From: JAMZMI01 sp039944535
GTDB taxonomy: Bacteria > Bacteroidota > Bacteroidia > Cytophagales > Cyclobacteriaceae
DNA: 64,000 bases
Assembly (NCBI GenBank): GCA_039944535.1
Contig: JBDUYP010000022.1
Location: forward strand, 186,001-250,000
Reading direction: 5' to 3'
Under the pieces are notes generated by a model. It did no database searches and was not told the origin of the DNA. It was given only the letters and a program-made list of their open reading frames with translations. Positions 1-8,918 of the stretch are shown here, in pieces. The number at the start of each line of letters is the position of its first letter. Within the stretch, counting starts at the first letter, position 1. The position numbers and the translations under genes are program-made.

Positions 1-1770
1 AGATACCCCGGGAAAATACCCCCACCTTACAGATTTACCGAATTGTGAGGAAGCATCCGCTCTGAACACCCCATTAACAAAATATTTATTATCGTATGAG
101 TATGTGGCCTCTGTCAAATAAGAAAGAGAAGTACCAGTAACGTTGCTTCCATAAACGGAAACGGGCTCAGAGGCAGCACTCATTACATTCAGTCCAATGG
201 GGATATTTCTCCCTGTTCCACCTATATCTTCATAGTAGTATTCACTGCCCTCAACACCTACAAAACCTCCGATCGAATGCTTACCATATGATTTATCTGC
301 CCTTACCAAAAAAGTAGAAATCAAATCATGTGAATACCCTTCTGATGTGCTCAGGGAACCTGACGCTGACTTTCCCTCCCTCGTTCTAGGGTCATAAAAA
401 GTCTCTCCTCTGCTATTGTAAACTGAAGCTTTGTTTCTTGATTCTATACTAAGCCAATCAGTAATATCAACAGTAAGAAAAATATTACCAGAAATTTCAA
501 AAGTTTTCCAAAGACTGTAGTTGTATTGAGCTGAATGCAAAATATTCTTCCTGTCCCTGCCATACCACACCTCGGATGAGGTGTTATCTATATATTTTAT
601 GCTACCGTCCTCATTGTAGGGGTTATCCCAAGGTAGATATAAAAATGGATCATATCTCCAATCCCAAAAATCCTGATCTGTTTCGCTTCTAACAATCGCA
701 AGGTTCGTCCTGAGGTGAACATTGGGTTTCAGCTGAAAACCAAGGTTCGTCCTAAAACTCAATCTGTCATAGCCAGTTTTGAGCAGCGTACCTTCCTCAT
801 CCCAATAATCCAGCGATACTGAATAGCTGGTTTTTTCATTACTACCTCGTGCAGCGATATAGTAATTTTGAATCATACCAGGCTTGTAAGCCTCGTCCAC
901 CCAGTTGAAATCCAGGTCTTCCAAATCCTCTGGTCGGGCTTTCAAGAAATTAACAAGATCATCCCCCCACATGGTTTTTTGAGTTTCATAAAGCTCCTTC
1001 GACTTCATGACTTCAAAATTTCCGGTAGTTATTTCTCTCATACCTACGGAAGATGAAAACTCAATAACCGGCTCACCCGATCCTGATTTTGTAGTTACAA
1101 TCAAAACACCTCCGGCCGCCAGTTTACCATAAAGAGCCGTAGCGGCTGCATCTTTCAGCACAGTCACCGACTCTACATCATTGGGCTGATAGGTTCCTCC
1201 TATCATTCCATCCACTACAATTAACGGGTCTCGGTCTGCTGTAAGAGAGTTTACACCTCTTATTCTGATTTCTGCGTCGGTACCCGGAGCACCTGAGGCT
1301 GTAGTCACACTTACGCCTGCTACTTTTCCCTGAAGCATACTTCCAACGCCTGATGTCGTTACATTCTGCAAATCTTTACCAGACACAGTTGTTGCAGATG
1401 CTGTGAGTTCTCTTCTTGACTTTTCAGAATACCCCATAATGACAACCTCTGCCAACTCCGAGATATCCTCCACAAGCTCGACATTTATAACCGTTCTATT
1501 ACCTGCGGTCTGCTCTACAGTCAAAAAACCGACGAAAGAGAAAATCAATACATCCTCCGGGTTTGCTTCAACGGAGAAATTCCCATCCATGTCCGTAGTG
1601 GTTCCAGAATTGGTCCCCTTTACTATAATGGTAACACCTGGTATCCCATAACCATCCTGAGCACCAGTCACTGTTCCGGTGATTTTAGATTGAGACTGAA
1701 CCTCGCTTAAACTCGCCATCACTAGTAAAACAGCAACGAACGGCCTGTACAACTTGTAAATTAACTTCAT
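1..1770 (-). CDS. SusC/RagA-family TonB-dependent outer-membrane receptor, 3' end outside the window
   Basis: Outer-membrane porin that with a SusD lipoprotein imports oligosaccharides in a TonB-dependent way. I translated the minus strand from the ATG at 1768-1770; the frame stays open to base 1, so about 590 residues are present and the rest, including any SusD gene, lies beyond the left edge. Seen: signal peptide ending near SEVQSQ, a carboxypeptidase-regulatory-like domain (GVTIIVKGTNSGTTTDMDG), then the plug domain with IRGVNSL, PLIVVDGM and the SusC-typical NDVESVTVLKDAAATALYG, and the start of the barrel. Divergent from the permease at 1901 and the first gene of the putative GalNAc locus. 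CTTTCAATT occurs twice in its upstream region. Family assignment is firm; the glycan substrate is inferred from neighbours. Confidence 0.93.
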   Translation of the reverse strand, partial: MKLIYKLYRPFVAVLLVMASLSEVQSQSKITGTVTGAQDGYGIPGVTIIVKGTNSGTTTDMDGNFSVEANPEDVLIFSFVGFLTVEQTAGNRTVINVELVEDISELAEVVIMGYSEKSRRELTASATTVSGKDLQNVTTSGVGSMLQGKVAGVSVTTASGAPGTDAEIRIRGVNSLTADRDPLIVVDGMIGGTYQPNDVESVTVLKDAAATALYGKLAAGGVLIVTTKSGSGEPVIEFSSSVGMREITTGNFEVMKSKELYETQKTMWGDDLVNFLKARPEDLEDLDFNWVDEAYKPGMIQNYYIAARGSNEKTSYSVSLDYWDEEGTLLKTGYDRLSFRTNLGFQLKPNVHLRTNLAIVRSETDQDFWDWRYDPFLYLPWDNPYNEDGSIKYIDNTSSEVWYGRDRKNILHSAQYNYSLWKTFEISGNIFLTVDITDWLSIESRNKASVYNSRGETFYDPRTREGKSASGSLSTSEGYSHDLISTFLVRADKSYGKHSIGGFVGVEGSEYYYEDIGGTGRNIPIGLNVMSAASEPVSVYGSNVTGTSLSYLTEATYSYDNKYFVNGVFRADASSQFGKSVRWGYFPGVS

Positions 1771-1790
1771 AAAGGAGCGTTTTTATTATT

Positions 1791-1860
1791 CTTTCAATTC
1801 CTTACTTTTAGATCAAAGCAATTTAGAAAAGAAAATATTAACTTTCAATTACTTTCTTTA
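1791..1860. promoter_or_regulatory. Divergent intergenic region with repeated CTTTCAATT elements, candidate AgaR-type operator
   Basis: CTTTCAATT occurs at 1791-1799 and 1842-1850, and the second copy is followed ten bases later by another CTTTC. Direct TTTC repeats with about one helical turn spacing are typical of DeoR-family operators, and the E. coli AgaR consensus, as I recall it, is built on TTTCRTTTY repeats. The elements lie between the divergent susC-like gene and permease gene. Function is inferred from similarity to elements before other genes of the locus. Confidence 0.35.
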
Positions 1861-1900
1861 ATATTTGAATAAAATTGCCTTTACTTACTAATCATTTACA

Positions 1901-2773
1901 ATGACATTGATGAAGAAATCAACCAACTGGTTACTCTACGCAATAATTACTACCATTTTCTGGGGTGCATGGGGAGCAATCATCGAAATACCCGAAAAAA
2001 ATGGACTCCCTCCTACAATGGGGTATATCGCCTGGGCTATTACCATGATACCGTGCGCTTTTGTGGCTTTATATATTATAAACTGGAGTCTGGACAAAGA
2101 TTTAAAATCGATTGGATTAGGGCTACTAGTAGGTCTTACGGGTGCAGGGGGACAGCTCATCTTATTTCAGGCGCTACGAGAAGGACCTGCTTACATAATA
2201 TTCCCCATCGTCTCTCTTTACCCAATACTGACCATCTCCATATCGATGGCATGGCTAAAAGAATCAGCGACAAAAAAACAATATATAGGCATAGCACTGG
2301 CACTTATCGCCATCTTCCTGCTCTCATACTCTAAAGGGGACACATCTCAAATCAAAGGCGTTTTATGGTTGATTCTGGCAGCCTTGGTATTCCTGATGTG
2401 GGGACTGCAAGCTTTCGCAATGAAATTTTCAAACAATTCAATGAAAGCCGAAAGTATTTTCTTTTATATGACCATTGCTGCATTGGGGCTCACCCCGGTT
2501 GCCTATTTTATGACTGATTTTTCCCAGGAGATCAATTACGGGCCGAATGGTGCATACTTAGCCATACTCATCCACTTCTTAAACTCCATTGGTGCTCTGA
2601 CACTCGTTTATGCTCTCAGATATGGAAAAGCATTGATTGTGGTACCATTAACAGGCCTATCTCCCGTTATAACAATTGTCTTATCACTACTTATATATAG
2701 TGTTTGGCCCCAGCCATCACTGATGTTTGGCATACTGGTAGCAGTTATTGCTATTTATTTAATTTCAGATTAA
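1901..2773 (+). CDS. DMT-superfamily (EamA-like) permease
   Basis: Inner-membrane transporter of the drug/metabolite superfamily, 290 residues, the usual length for a ten-helix EamA/GRP-type permease. The sequence is almost wholly hydrophobic, with helices from LLYAIITTIFWGAWGAI through a C-terminal LMFGILVAVIAIYLI, and shows the expected internal duplication of two five-helix halves, each with a Gly/Ala-rich final helix followed by a charged loop (YSKGDTSQIK mid-protein). A second in-frame ATG at 1910 is equally possible as start. It is divergent from the susC-like gene and precedes the PKD lipoprotein. DMT permeases move sugars, amino acids or metabolites; in this locus sugar transport is plausible, but nothing in the sequence fixes the substrate. 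Confidence 0.85.
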   Translation: MTLMKKSTNWLLYAIITTIFWGAWGAIIEIPEKNGLPPTMGYIAWAITMIPCAFVALYIINWSLDKDLKSIGLGLLVGLTGAGGQLILFQALREGPAYIIFPIVSLYPILTISISMAWLKESATKKQYIGIALALIAIFLLSYSKGDTSQIKGVLWLILAALVFLMWGLQAFAMKFSNNSMKAESIFFYMTIAALGLTPVAYFMTDFSQEINYGPNGAYLAILIHFLNSIGALTLVYALRYGKALIVVPLTGLSPVITIVLSLLIYSVWPQPSLMFGILVAVIAIYLISD

Positions 2774-2873
2774 GCCAATGTTAAAACGAAACATTATAAA
2801 GAAATTAAAATAAGTTAAAACAGATTTTATTTTTTTTTAATTTTCGTTTGCTTACGAAATAAAAAACAAATAA

Positions 2874-2925
2874 CTTTCGATTCCTATTTTTATAGTAAAC
2901 GTAAAAAGATTAGTAAAAACGAAAC
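2874..2925 (+). promoter_or_regulatory. Candidate AgaR-type operator cluster upstream of the PKD lipoprotein
   Basis: CTTTCGAT at 2874-2881 is followed by AAACGTAA at 2897-2904 and by AAAACGAAAC about ten bases further on; another AAAACGAAAC lies near 2783. The pair CTTTCGAT plus AAACGTAA is also found before the symporter gene at 25471 and before the giant gene that starts at 23675. The recurrence is seen directly; binding by the DeoR-type regulator encoded at 7943 is inference. Confidence 0.4.
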
Positions 2926-2951
2926 AAGTCCAAATTTAAATTCTTAACGAA

Positions 2952-3851
2952 ATGAAAAAACTCAAACTACAAAACCTGGCTCTCATTGCATTATTTGCAG
3001 GAATGCTATCAATCTACTCATGTAGCGAAGATGAAAAGAAAACACCAGCTCCTGTTGCAGACTTCACTGTGAGCATTGAGGGAAAAGTAATCACATTAGA
3101 AAACACTTCTACAGATGGAGAAACTTATGCTTGGGATTTTGGAGACGGAGGAACCTCAACAGAAATGAGTCCATCCTACACTTTTGTTGCCAATGGCAGC
3201 TATGTGATCTCATTGACAGTAACAAACGAAACAGGCGAAGACAGCAAAAGCTCCGCTATTGAAATAGTTAACATCAATATTGATGGTGATTTTTCTGACT
3301 GGGATAACGTACCGGCTGCAGCAACTTACACTGATGGTGAATCCGGTGTGGTTAAAGAGGTTAAAATTGAAAACCTTGAAGATGACAAGCTCTTCATTTA
3401 TGTGGAAACCAATAGTGATGATAACACTCTTGGATTCATGGACTTCTACTTAAACTCGAACAACGATGAAACTGGTTTTGCTACTTGGTACTGGCCAACA
3501 ACTCCCGGGTTTGACATCTGGTTTGAAGGATACGCAGCTGAGCAAGATACTGCAACTGCTATTTTATTATTCCAACACACCGCTCCTGATAGCGGGTGGG
3601 GCTGGACAGAACTATCTGCTTCTCAAACATTCATTGTAAGATCAAAGCAAATCGATATTACAGGAGGTAAAGCTTTCGAATTTTCAATCGCACTATCAGA
3701 ACTTCCTGCGTCAGTTGCACCTACGGACAAACTTAAGTTTGGTTTTGATATGGTTTACACTGTAGACACATGGCAGCCCCTGGTTGGTGTTTTCCCAATT
3801 CATGGGACGGAAACTGCGGCAGCTTTTGAATATGAGTTGAAACTTAATTAG
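2952..3851 (+). CDS. Lipoprotein with PKD domain and CBM9-like module
   Basis: Probable surface glycan-binding lipoprotein, 299 residues. The signal peptide ends in the lipobox IYSC (Cys24), followed by acidic SEDE. Residues about 35-105 form a PKD domain with the signature YAWDFGDGG and YVISLTVTNETG. Residues about 110-299 form a beta-rich module starting IDGDFSDWDNVPAA, the same start found in the secreted DUF4874/DUF4832 proteins at 5284 and 18297, with a later IYVETNSDD stretch typical of CBM9/DOMON-like sandwiches. No catalytic motif is visible. The start is supported by the signal peptide directly after ATG. It takes the place of a SusE/F-type surface binding protein in this locus. Followed by an intrinsic terminator. 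The binding role is inferred. Confidence 0.8.
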   Translation: MKKLKLQNLALIALFAGMLSIYSCSEDEKKTPAPVADFTVSIEGKVITLENTSTDGETYAWDFGDGGTSTEMSPSYTFVANGSYVISLTVTNETGEDSKSSAIEIVNINIDGDFSDWDNVPAAATYTDGESGVVKEVKIENLEDDKLFIYVETNSDDNTLGFMDFYLNSNNDETGFATWYWPTTPGFDIWFEGYAAEQDTATAILLFQHTAPDSGWGWTELSASQTFIVRSKQIDITGGKAFEFSIALSELPASVAPTDKLKFGFDMVYTVDTWQPLVGVFPIHGTETAAAFEYELKLN

Positions 3852-3885
3852 CACTTAACTTCCTAACCAGGAACTTATACAGAAG

Positions 3886-3918
3886 AGCCTTTTCGGGATG
3901 TACGAAGAGGCTTTTTTT
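3886..3918 (+). terminator. Rho-independent terminator after the PKD lipoprotein gene
   Basis: AGCCTTTTCG (3886-3895) pairs with CGAAGAGGCT (3903-3912) with one G-U pair, a seven-base loop and a run of seven T, 35 bases after the stop codon. Confidence 0.85.
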
Positions 3919-3999
3919 CTGAACAAGAACCAACTATAATCTTCTTTCGCAAGCAATCAACACGATAACAACCATCTTAAATAATAAAAAAATTATGTT

Positions 4000-5163
4000 A
4001 TGAAAAACTTTGTAATCACTATCATCACATTATTTGTAACACCTGTTGTTATATACGCACAATGGTCATCTGGTAGCGGTGGAGACATATATTACAACGG
4101 TGGAGAGGTAGGCATTGGAACCAGTAGCCCATCATCAACATTACATATTTCAGAAAGCCTTAGTGCTGAAGTAATGGTTACATCTACGGGCACCACCACT
4201 GGGAACATTAGTTCATCAATAACACCAAAATACGCTGGAGCTACAAATTTTGGTACTTTTCTCAACACTTCTCAAGGTAATATGTATTTTCAGTTTAACT
4301 CCTCAACAAAATTTACAATGCTGTCTAACGGTTATCTGGGAATAGGCACGAGCACCCCCACAGTAGGCTTGGAAATAAACAAGCCCTATGGACAATCTTC
4401 TGTCAAGATTACTGGAACAGGTTTTATTGGTGACATTATAGGCTCTATAACCACGAAATACGCAGGGGCCTCTAATTTTGGAACATTTTTAAACACTTCG
4501 CAAGGCAACTTTGTATTTTCTACCGGAAGCACAACTACAATGACTGTATTTTCTGACGGGAATGTCACAATTCCCGGCGACATGTCATGTGATGAACTGG
4601 TTGAAACATCGGATATTAGAAAAAAAACCAATATAAAAGAGGATAATCTATCCCACACAGATTTGTACAAACTAAAGACCTATAGATATACATTTAAGGA
4701 CGACATTTCGAACCGTGAAAGGATTGGACTCATGGCACAAGAACTACAAGAATATTACCCTGAAGTTGTATATGGAAGCGAATCAGAAGGATTTGGCGTT
4801 AGTTACACAAAATTGATTCCTTTATTGATTAGGGCTCTTCAAGATCAGAATCACACTATCGTCTCTCTTCAAGAAAAAATTGAGCTTTTGGAAGAGTCAA
4901 GCCAGACCATCCAGTCACAGTCACTATTCTCAGTCTATCCTAACCCTACTGACAAAGGGTTTAAAATAACACTAGTGGACTCAGGAAGCCCCAGTGCCAA
5001 ATTCGAAATTACAAACTTAAATGGCGACATTGTAGCAAGCTATCCAGCTGAAGGATTAACATCCATTGATCTCTCCTCTAGCAATCTCGCGAAAGGCGTG
5101 TATTTTGTGCGGTACAGTGATGATAGAATTCGTGAAACACAAAGGATTGTGATTAGTAGGTAA
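4000..5163 (+). CDS. Secreted protein with S74-type intramolecular chaperone domain and T9SS sorting domain
   Basis: 387 residues. A signal peptide (to VVIYAQ) is followed by a passenger with two imperfect repeats, each containing KYAGATNFGTFLNTSQGN or a close variant and the collagen-free GIGTSSP/GIGTSTP turns typical of Bacteroidota tail-fibre-like proteins. Residues about 205-300 are a peptidase S74 / endosialidase-type chaperone domain: SDIRKKTNI, then IGLMAQELQEYYPEVV and SYTKLIPLLIRALQ, ending in a coiled coil. Residues about 308-387 are a type A T9SS sorting domain (FSVYPNPTDKGF ... GVYFVRYSDD). In phage fibres the S74 domain trimerises the passenger and cuts itself off before the Ser of SD-R-K; Ser, Asp and Lys are retained here. 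Role in the locus unknown; a trimeric surface fibre is a reasonable guess. No neighbouring phage genes. Confidence 0.75.
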   Translation: MKNFVITIITLFVTPVVIYAQWSSGSGGDIYYNGGEVGIGTSSPSSTLHISESLSAEVMVTSTGTTTGNISSSITPKYAGATNFGTFLNTSQGNMYFQFNSSTKFTMLSNGYLGIGTSTPTVGLEINKPYGQSSVKITGTGFIGDIIGSITTKYAGASNFGTFLNTSQGNFVFSTGSTTTMTVFSDGNVTIPGDMSCDELVETSDIRKKTNIKEDNLSHTDLYKLKTYRYTFKDDISNRERIGLMAQELQEYYPEVVYGSESEGFGVSYTKLIPLLIRALQDQNHTIVSLQEKIELLEESSQTIQSQSLFSVYPNPTDKGFKITLVDSGSPSAKFEITNLNGDIVASYPAEGLTSIDLSSSNLAKGVYFVRYSDDRIRETQRIVISR

Positions 5164-5283
5164 ACTCATTCCAGAGGTCATCTAAAAAAGGATCAATTAA
5201 CTCCTCCAAAAACAGAATTCATCTTTAAAGAATACGAACGTTGACCTATTAAGGTGGCCTCTATTAAAACAATTATCACTAAA

Positions 5284-7953
5284 ATGAATACAAAATTAAT
5301 TCTCTTCTCCATCGTCGTTATCGTTCAAAGCCATTTTTGCAATGGACAGATTTCATACAAAAGCCATGAAGAAATTATTGCTAATCCTGAAAGAGGTTTT
5401 TATCACCATACTGAAGTCCAATCAACAAATTATGAAAACCTGAACCTGGAAACTCTTCTAGGTTGGCGGACTAACGAATCAATCACTCAGATTCTTCGTG
5501 TGTTCTACCTACAGCAATTCAGAGAAACTCCAATCTCAGAACACTACCTTAATAACATTAGAAAAGACTTTTTGACAGCCCGAAAAGCCGGAATCAAGTG
5601 CATAGTGAGGTTTGCCTACTCAACAGGCACCACTGCCCCTTATAATGATGCCACTCCGGAAATTGTACAAATGCACATCAATCAGCTTAGACCAGTGTTA
5701 AGAGAAAATGCCGATGTTATAGCCGTCATGCAGGCAGGGTTCGTGGGTACCTGGGGTGAATGGTATTTTACAGATCACTTCGCTCAAAACCCCGGCTACA
5801 TCACGGACGAAGATTGGGAAAATAGAAGACAGGTGGTTTACAGTCTTTTGGATGCTCTTCCTTCGGACAGGTATGTACAGATAAGAACCCCCGGTTATAA
5901 ATTCAAAATATTCGATTCAAAAGAGCCTCTTAACGAAGAAACAGCTTTTCTGGGTGACTATCAGAGCAGACTTGGTCATCACAACGATTGCTTTGTGGCT
6001 TCTTCATCCGACTTTGGCACTTACGTAGATCCAGATGTAGAAAAGCCCTTTTTGGCCGTTGATACTTACTTCACCCCAATGGGTGGAGAAACATGCAATG
6101 TAGCCCCTCCTTATTCTGACTGTGACAACAGCCTTTCAGACCTTGAAAGCTATCACTGGTCTTATCTCAATATTGACTATAACAAACAAGTATTAAACGA
6201 ATGGAGTAACCAGGGTTGTTTTGATGAGGTAGAACTAAGCCTCGGGTACCGGTTTGAACTGAATTCAGGAGATTTTTCCGAAAACACAAAACCAGGAGGC
6301 ATTTTTAACTTTTCCCTTAACCTTCAAAATGTAGGCTACAGCAACCCGTACAACCCCAGAATGCTGGAAGTCATTCTAAAAAACAAGGAAACGCAAGAAG
6401 AGTATTACTTTTCGCCTCAAGAAAACATTAAACTTTGGCCTATAAAAACGGCCTTTGATATCGAATTTTCGTCCGGCTTGCCCTCAGATATATCGGAAGG
6501 CAACTATGATCTATATCTAAACATGCCAGACCCATATCCTTCTTTGTATGACAACCCGCACTACTCCATAAGAATGGCCAATGATGGCGTTTGGGTTGAT
6601 AGCCTTGGTTACAATTTGTTAGCCATCGATATATCCATCTCAAACAGTAACACAGCAGAAGACTACACCGGAGAAAATGAATTTGTGAAAAAATCAATAT
6701 CCCAGACATTAGAAATTGAAGGATCAAACAAGATATACGGAGGAGCCGGTAACGACAAAATCCTCGTTTATTGGGGCAGGCAATCATCAGAATATACCCG
6801 CGTAATTGAAAGAACATCAAATGAAGGTCCATTTCAAATAATAGCATCCATACCCGCAGATCTTGACTACTACCTGGATACAGACATCTCGAATGAAACC
6901 ACTTTCAAATACAGATACTACCTGACAAAATCAGGAGCCAAAACAGCAACATCTGATGAAATTGAGCTTACGCTTGAAACATCCTCTTACCCGACCATTT
7001 CAGTGGATGGGGATTTGCAAGATTGGAATGACGTGCCCCCAGCGGCCACATCGGTCAGTGGTTCTGATATCTACAGTATCAGACTGCACTTTGATGCGCA
7101 AAAAATGAATTTGGGGCTAGAAGGCCCAATAATCGATTATGAAATATACCTTGATACCGACAACTCTACGAGCACCGGCAGCACTGAGGAGCCTCAGGGT
7201 ATGGATGTGAGATTGAAAGACGGCACCTTTCAGGTTTTTGAAAGCACGTGGGTCAGCAGTGACGCTATTGTGGGCGTGGAGGGAACTAACCCTATCGAAC
7301 TTTCAATATCACTCAGCGACATTCCTAATTTAGACAACAACAAAGTCTTTCGCGTATTTGGGAAGATCAACTCTGGCAGCACCTTGCTCTCAGACCAAGA
7401 TCAAACCCCCTCAACACATTACAGAAATCTTCCTCCTGATTTGCCTAAAAACCTGAATGCCAGAAAATCCGGCAGCATACCACAAACACGCCTCGTCATT
7501 ACCTGGGATGCTTGTGAAAACTGCCTGGGCTATGAACTTGAGAGATCTCTGGATGGTGAAAATTTCGAGCCCATTGGCACCCATGACTTCAGCACTACTT
7601 TAATCACAGATGACAATCTCACCAACGAAACAACATATTATTATAGAATAGCAGCATTCAACAACATAGGAATTACTGAGTTCTCTGAAGCTGTGAGTGA
7701 ATCAACAGGAGAGCCTGAGCCAACTCTAAATACATTGAGTTCAAAAGGCCTGATTTATCCAAATCCTGTCCATGATCATCTGCATATTTCCGATACCTGG
7801 TATGATGTAGAAATATTCAATGTTGGCGGTCAGCTATTACTCAAATCAAAGGGCAAAACATCAATAGACATGTCTAGCGCTCAGAAGGGCCTGTATCTGG
7901 TACACCTTCAAAGAGGTGATGAAAAAAGAGTGATTAAGCTTATTAAGCAATGA
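5284..7953 (+). CDS. T9SS-secreted DUF4874/DUF4832 putative glycosidase with CBM9-like and Fn3 modules
   Basis: 889 residues from the ATG at 5284; an in-frame GTG at 5254 adds ten residues before the signal peptide and is less likely. Signal peptide to about residue 21. DUF4874 about 25-200 (ANPERGFYHHTE, IKCIVRFAY, GTWGEW), DUF4832 about 220-445 (GHHNDC, GGETC, then a beta domain ending YSIRMANDGVW). Fn3-like 480-565, CBM9-like 569-715 (VDGDLQDWNDVPPAA), Fn3 720-805 and a T9SS sorting domain 822-889 (LIYPNPVHDHL). Glu159 and Glu269 are conserved in all three paralogues of the window and are my candidates for acid/base and nucleophile of a TIM-barrel hydrolase; Cys236, 271, 280 and 312 are conserved too and probably form disulfides. 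No activity is established for the family to my knowledge. The 3' end overlaps the convergent agaR-like gene by 11 bases. Confidence 0.85.
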   Translation: MNTKLILFSIVVIVQSHFCNGQISYKSHEEIIANPERGFYHHTEVQSTNYENLNLETLLGWRTNESITQILRVFYLQQFRETPISEHYLNNIRKDFLTARKAGIKCIVRFAYSTGTTAPYNDATPEIVQMHINQLRPVLRENADVIAVMQAGFVGTWGEWYFTDHFAQNPGYITDEDWENRRQVVYSLLDALPSDRYVQIRTPGYKFKIFDSKEPLNEETAFLGDYQSRLGHHNDCFVASSSDFGTYVDPDVEKPFLAVDTYFTPMGGETCNVAPPYSDCDNSLSDLESYHWSYLNIDYNKQVLNEWSNQGCFDEVELSLGYRFELNSGDFSENTKPGGIFNFSLNLQNVGYSNPYNPRMLEVILKNKETQEEYYFSPQENIKLWPIKTAFDIEFSSGLPSDISEGNYDLYLNMPDPYPSLYDNPHYSIRMANDGVWVDSLGYNLLAIDISISNSNTAEDYTGENEFVKKSISQTLEIEGSNKIYGGAGNDKILVYWGRQSSEYTRVIERTSNEGPFQIIASIPADLDYYLDTDISNETTFKYRYYLTKSGAKTATSDEIELTLETSSYPTISVDGDLQDWNDVPPAATSVSGSDIYSIRLHFDAQKMNLGLEGPIIDYEIYLDTDNSTSTGSTEEPQGMDVRLKDGTFQVFESTWVSSDAIVGVEGTNPIELSISLSDIPNLDNNKVFRVFGKINSGSTLLSDQDQTPSTHYRNLPPDLPKNLNARKSGSIPQTRLVITWDACENCLGYELERSLDGENFEPIGTHDFSTTLITDDNLTNETTYYYRIAAFNNIGITEFSEAVSESTGEPEPTLNTLSSKGLIYPNPVHDHLHISDTWYDVEIFNVGGQLLLKSKGKTSIDMSSAQKGLYLVHLQRGDEKRVIKLIKQ

Positions 7954-8725
7954 TTACCTTAACCCCGGCATCTTCCAATCTACGCTTGTCATCTTCATGA
8001 ATTCTATCATCAGTGACAACAGTGTGGATTTTTTCGACGGGGCAAATAAACGCAAAACTCTTTTTCTTGAATTTGCTAGAGTCAGCAAGTAAAATCACTT
8101 CATTGGCTATTTCAATCATCAACTCATTCAAGTGAGCCTCCTCAATGTTAGGAGTGTAAAGACCAGATGTTGTATCAAAACCGTCAACACCAAGAAACGC
8201 CTTATCAACGTAGAAGTTTTTCAAACCTCTCTCCGCCATTGGCCCAACAAGTGATTGGGATTTCTTTCGAAGAAAACCACCAGGAATCGTAAGGTTTACG
8301 GTAGGATGATTCAATAGCAAAGTGGCAATATTGAGTGCATTGGTAATCACCGTCAAATCCTCAACATTATTGAGGTTCTTGACCATCTCTGCTGTGGTGG
8401 TTCCCGAATCAATCAAAACTATCTCCGCGTTGGTAATCAGCTTAGCCGCAGCTTGACCAATCCTTACCTTTTCATTGTAGTTAAGTTTATCCTTTTCCGA
8501 AAGGTTATAATCTATACCTACCCTTCCTTCTATTTTCATAGCACCACCACGTGCACGAATCAAAAGACTTTTTTGCTCAAGTTGATCCAGATCGTTTCGA
8601 ATGGTCACCTCACTGACTCCAAATTCCTTACTGAGTTCATCTACATAGACCTGACCTTTTTCACTTATCTGATCTAGAATGATATTTCTTCTTGAAACGG
8701 TTGTTGCACGCGTATTTTTTGCCAT
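7943..8725 (-). CDS. agaR: DeoR-family transcriptional repressor, AgaR-like
   Basis: 260 residues, normal for the DeoR family. Residues about 12-63 carry the DeoR winged helix-turn-helix (RRNIILDQISEKGQVYVDEL, then VSEVTIRNDLDQLEQKSLLIRARGGA). Residues about 80-245 are the sugar-phosphate-binding ISOCOT-like domain with IDSGTTTAEM, TVITNALNIA and DKAFLGVDGF, then LLADSSKF. Proteins of this group respond to phosphorylated sugars, and divergence from agaS with kinase and aldolase next in line suggests that the ligand is a tagatose or galactosamine phosphate. It probably autoregulates through the inverted repeat at 8775-8792. The name agaR rests on context; family membership is certain. Confidence 0.85.
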   Translation of the reverse strand: MAKNTRATTVSRRNIILDQISEKGQVYVDELSKEFGVSEVTIRNDLDQLEQKSLLIRARGGAMKIEGRVGIDYNLSEKDKLNYNEKVRIGQAAAKLITNAEIVLIDSGTTTAEMVKNLNNVEDLTVITNALNIATLLLNHPTVNLTIPGGFLRKKSQSLVGPMAERGLKNFYVDKAFLGVDGFDTTSGLYTPNIEEAHLNELMIEIANEVILLADSSKFKKKSFAFICPVEKIHTVVTDDRIHEDDKRRLEDAGVKVIIA

Positions 8726-8773
8726 TTGAAATCGGTTTTTAGCAATTTAAATAATAGGACGGACGAAAAACAA

Positions 8774-8793
8774 CTTTCACTAGTAAATGAAAC
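8774..8793. promoter_or_regulatory. Inverted repeat TTTCA-N8-TGAAA between agaR-like and agaS genes
   Basis: TTTCA at 8775-8779 and TGAAA at 8788-8792 form an inverted repeat 50 bases upstream of the regulator start and just upstream of the agaS promoter. TTTC/GAAA half-sites are the usual DeoR-family recognition elements. Candidate autoregulatory operator. Confidence 0.4.
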
Positions 8794-8827
8794 TAAATAA
8801 AAGATTAAAAACTTAATAAGAAAGATA

Positions 8828-8857
8828 TTGAAAGTTTAAATTATTTATTTATTTTTG
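8828..8857 (+). promoter_or_regulatory. Bacteroidota-type promoter for agaS operon
   Basis: TTG at 8828-8830, a 19-base spacer and TATTTTTG at 8850-8857 match the Bacteroidota sigma-ABfr consensus TTG-N19-TAnnTTTG. The start codon of agaS follows about 60 bases downstream. Confidence 0.7.
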
Positions 8858-8918
8858 ATTCAACGAGTTTACAAAAGCTTATAAAAGATTTAATCGAAGA
8901 ATAATCCAAAAACAAAAT

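Noticed and set aside
4000..5163. Prophage remnant, suggested by the tail-fibre S74 chaperone domain
   Set aside because: No other phage genes nearby, and the protein has a signal peptide and T9SS sorting domain typical of Bacteroidota chromosomal proteins.
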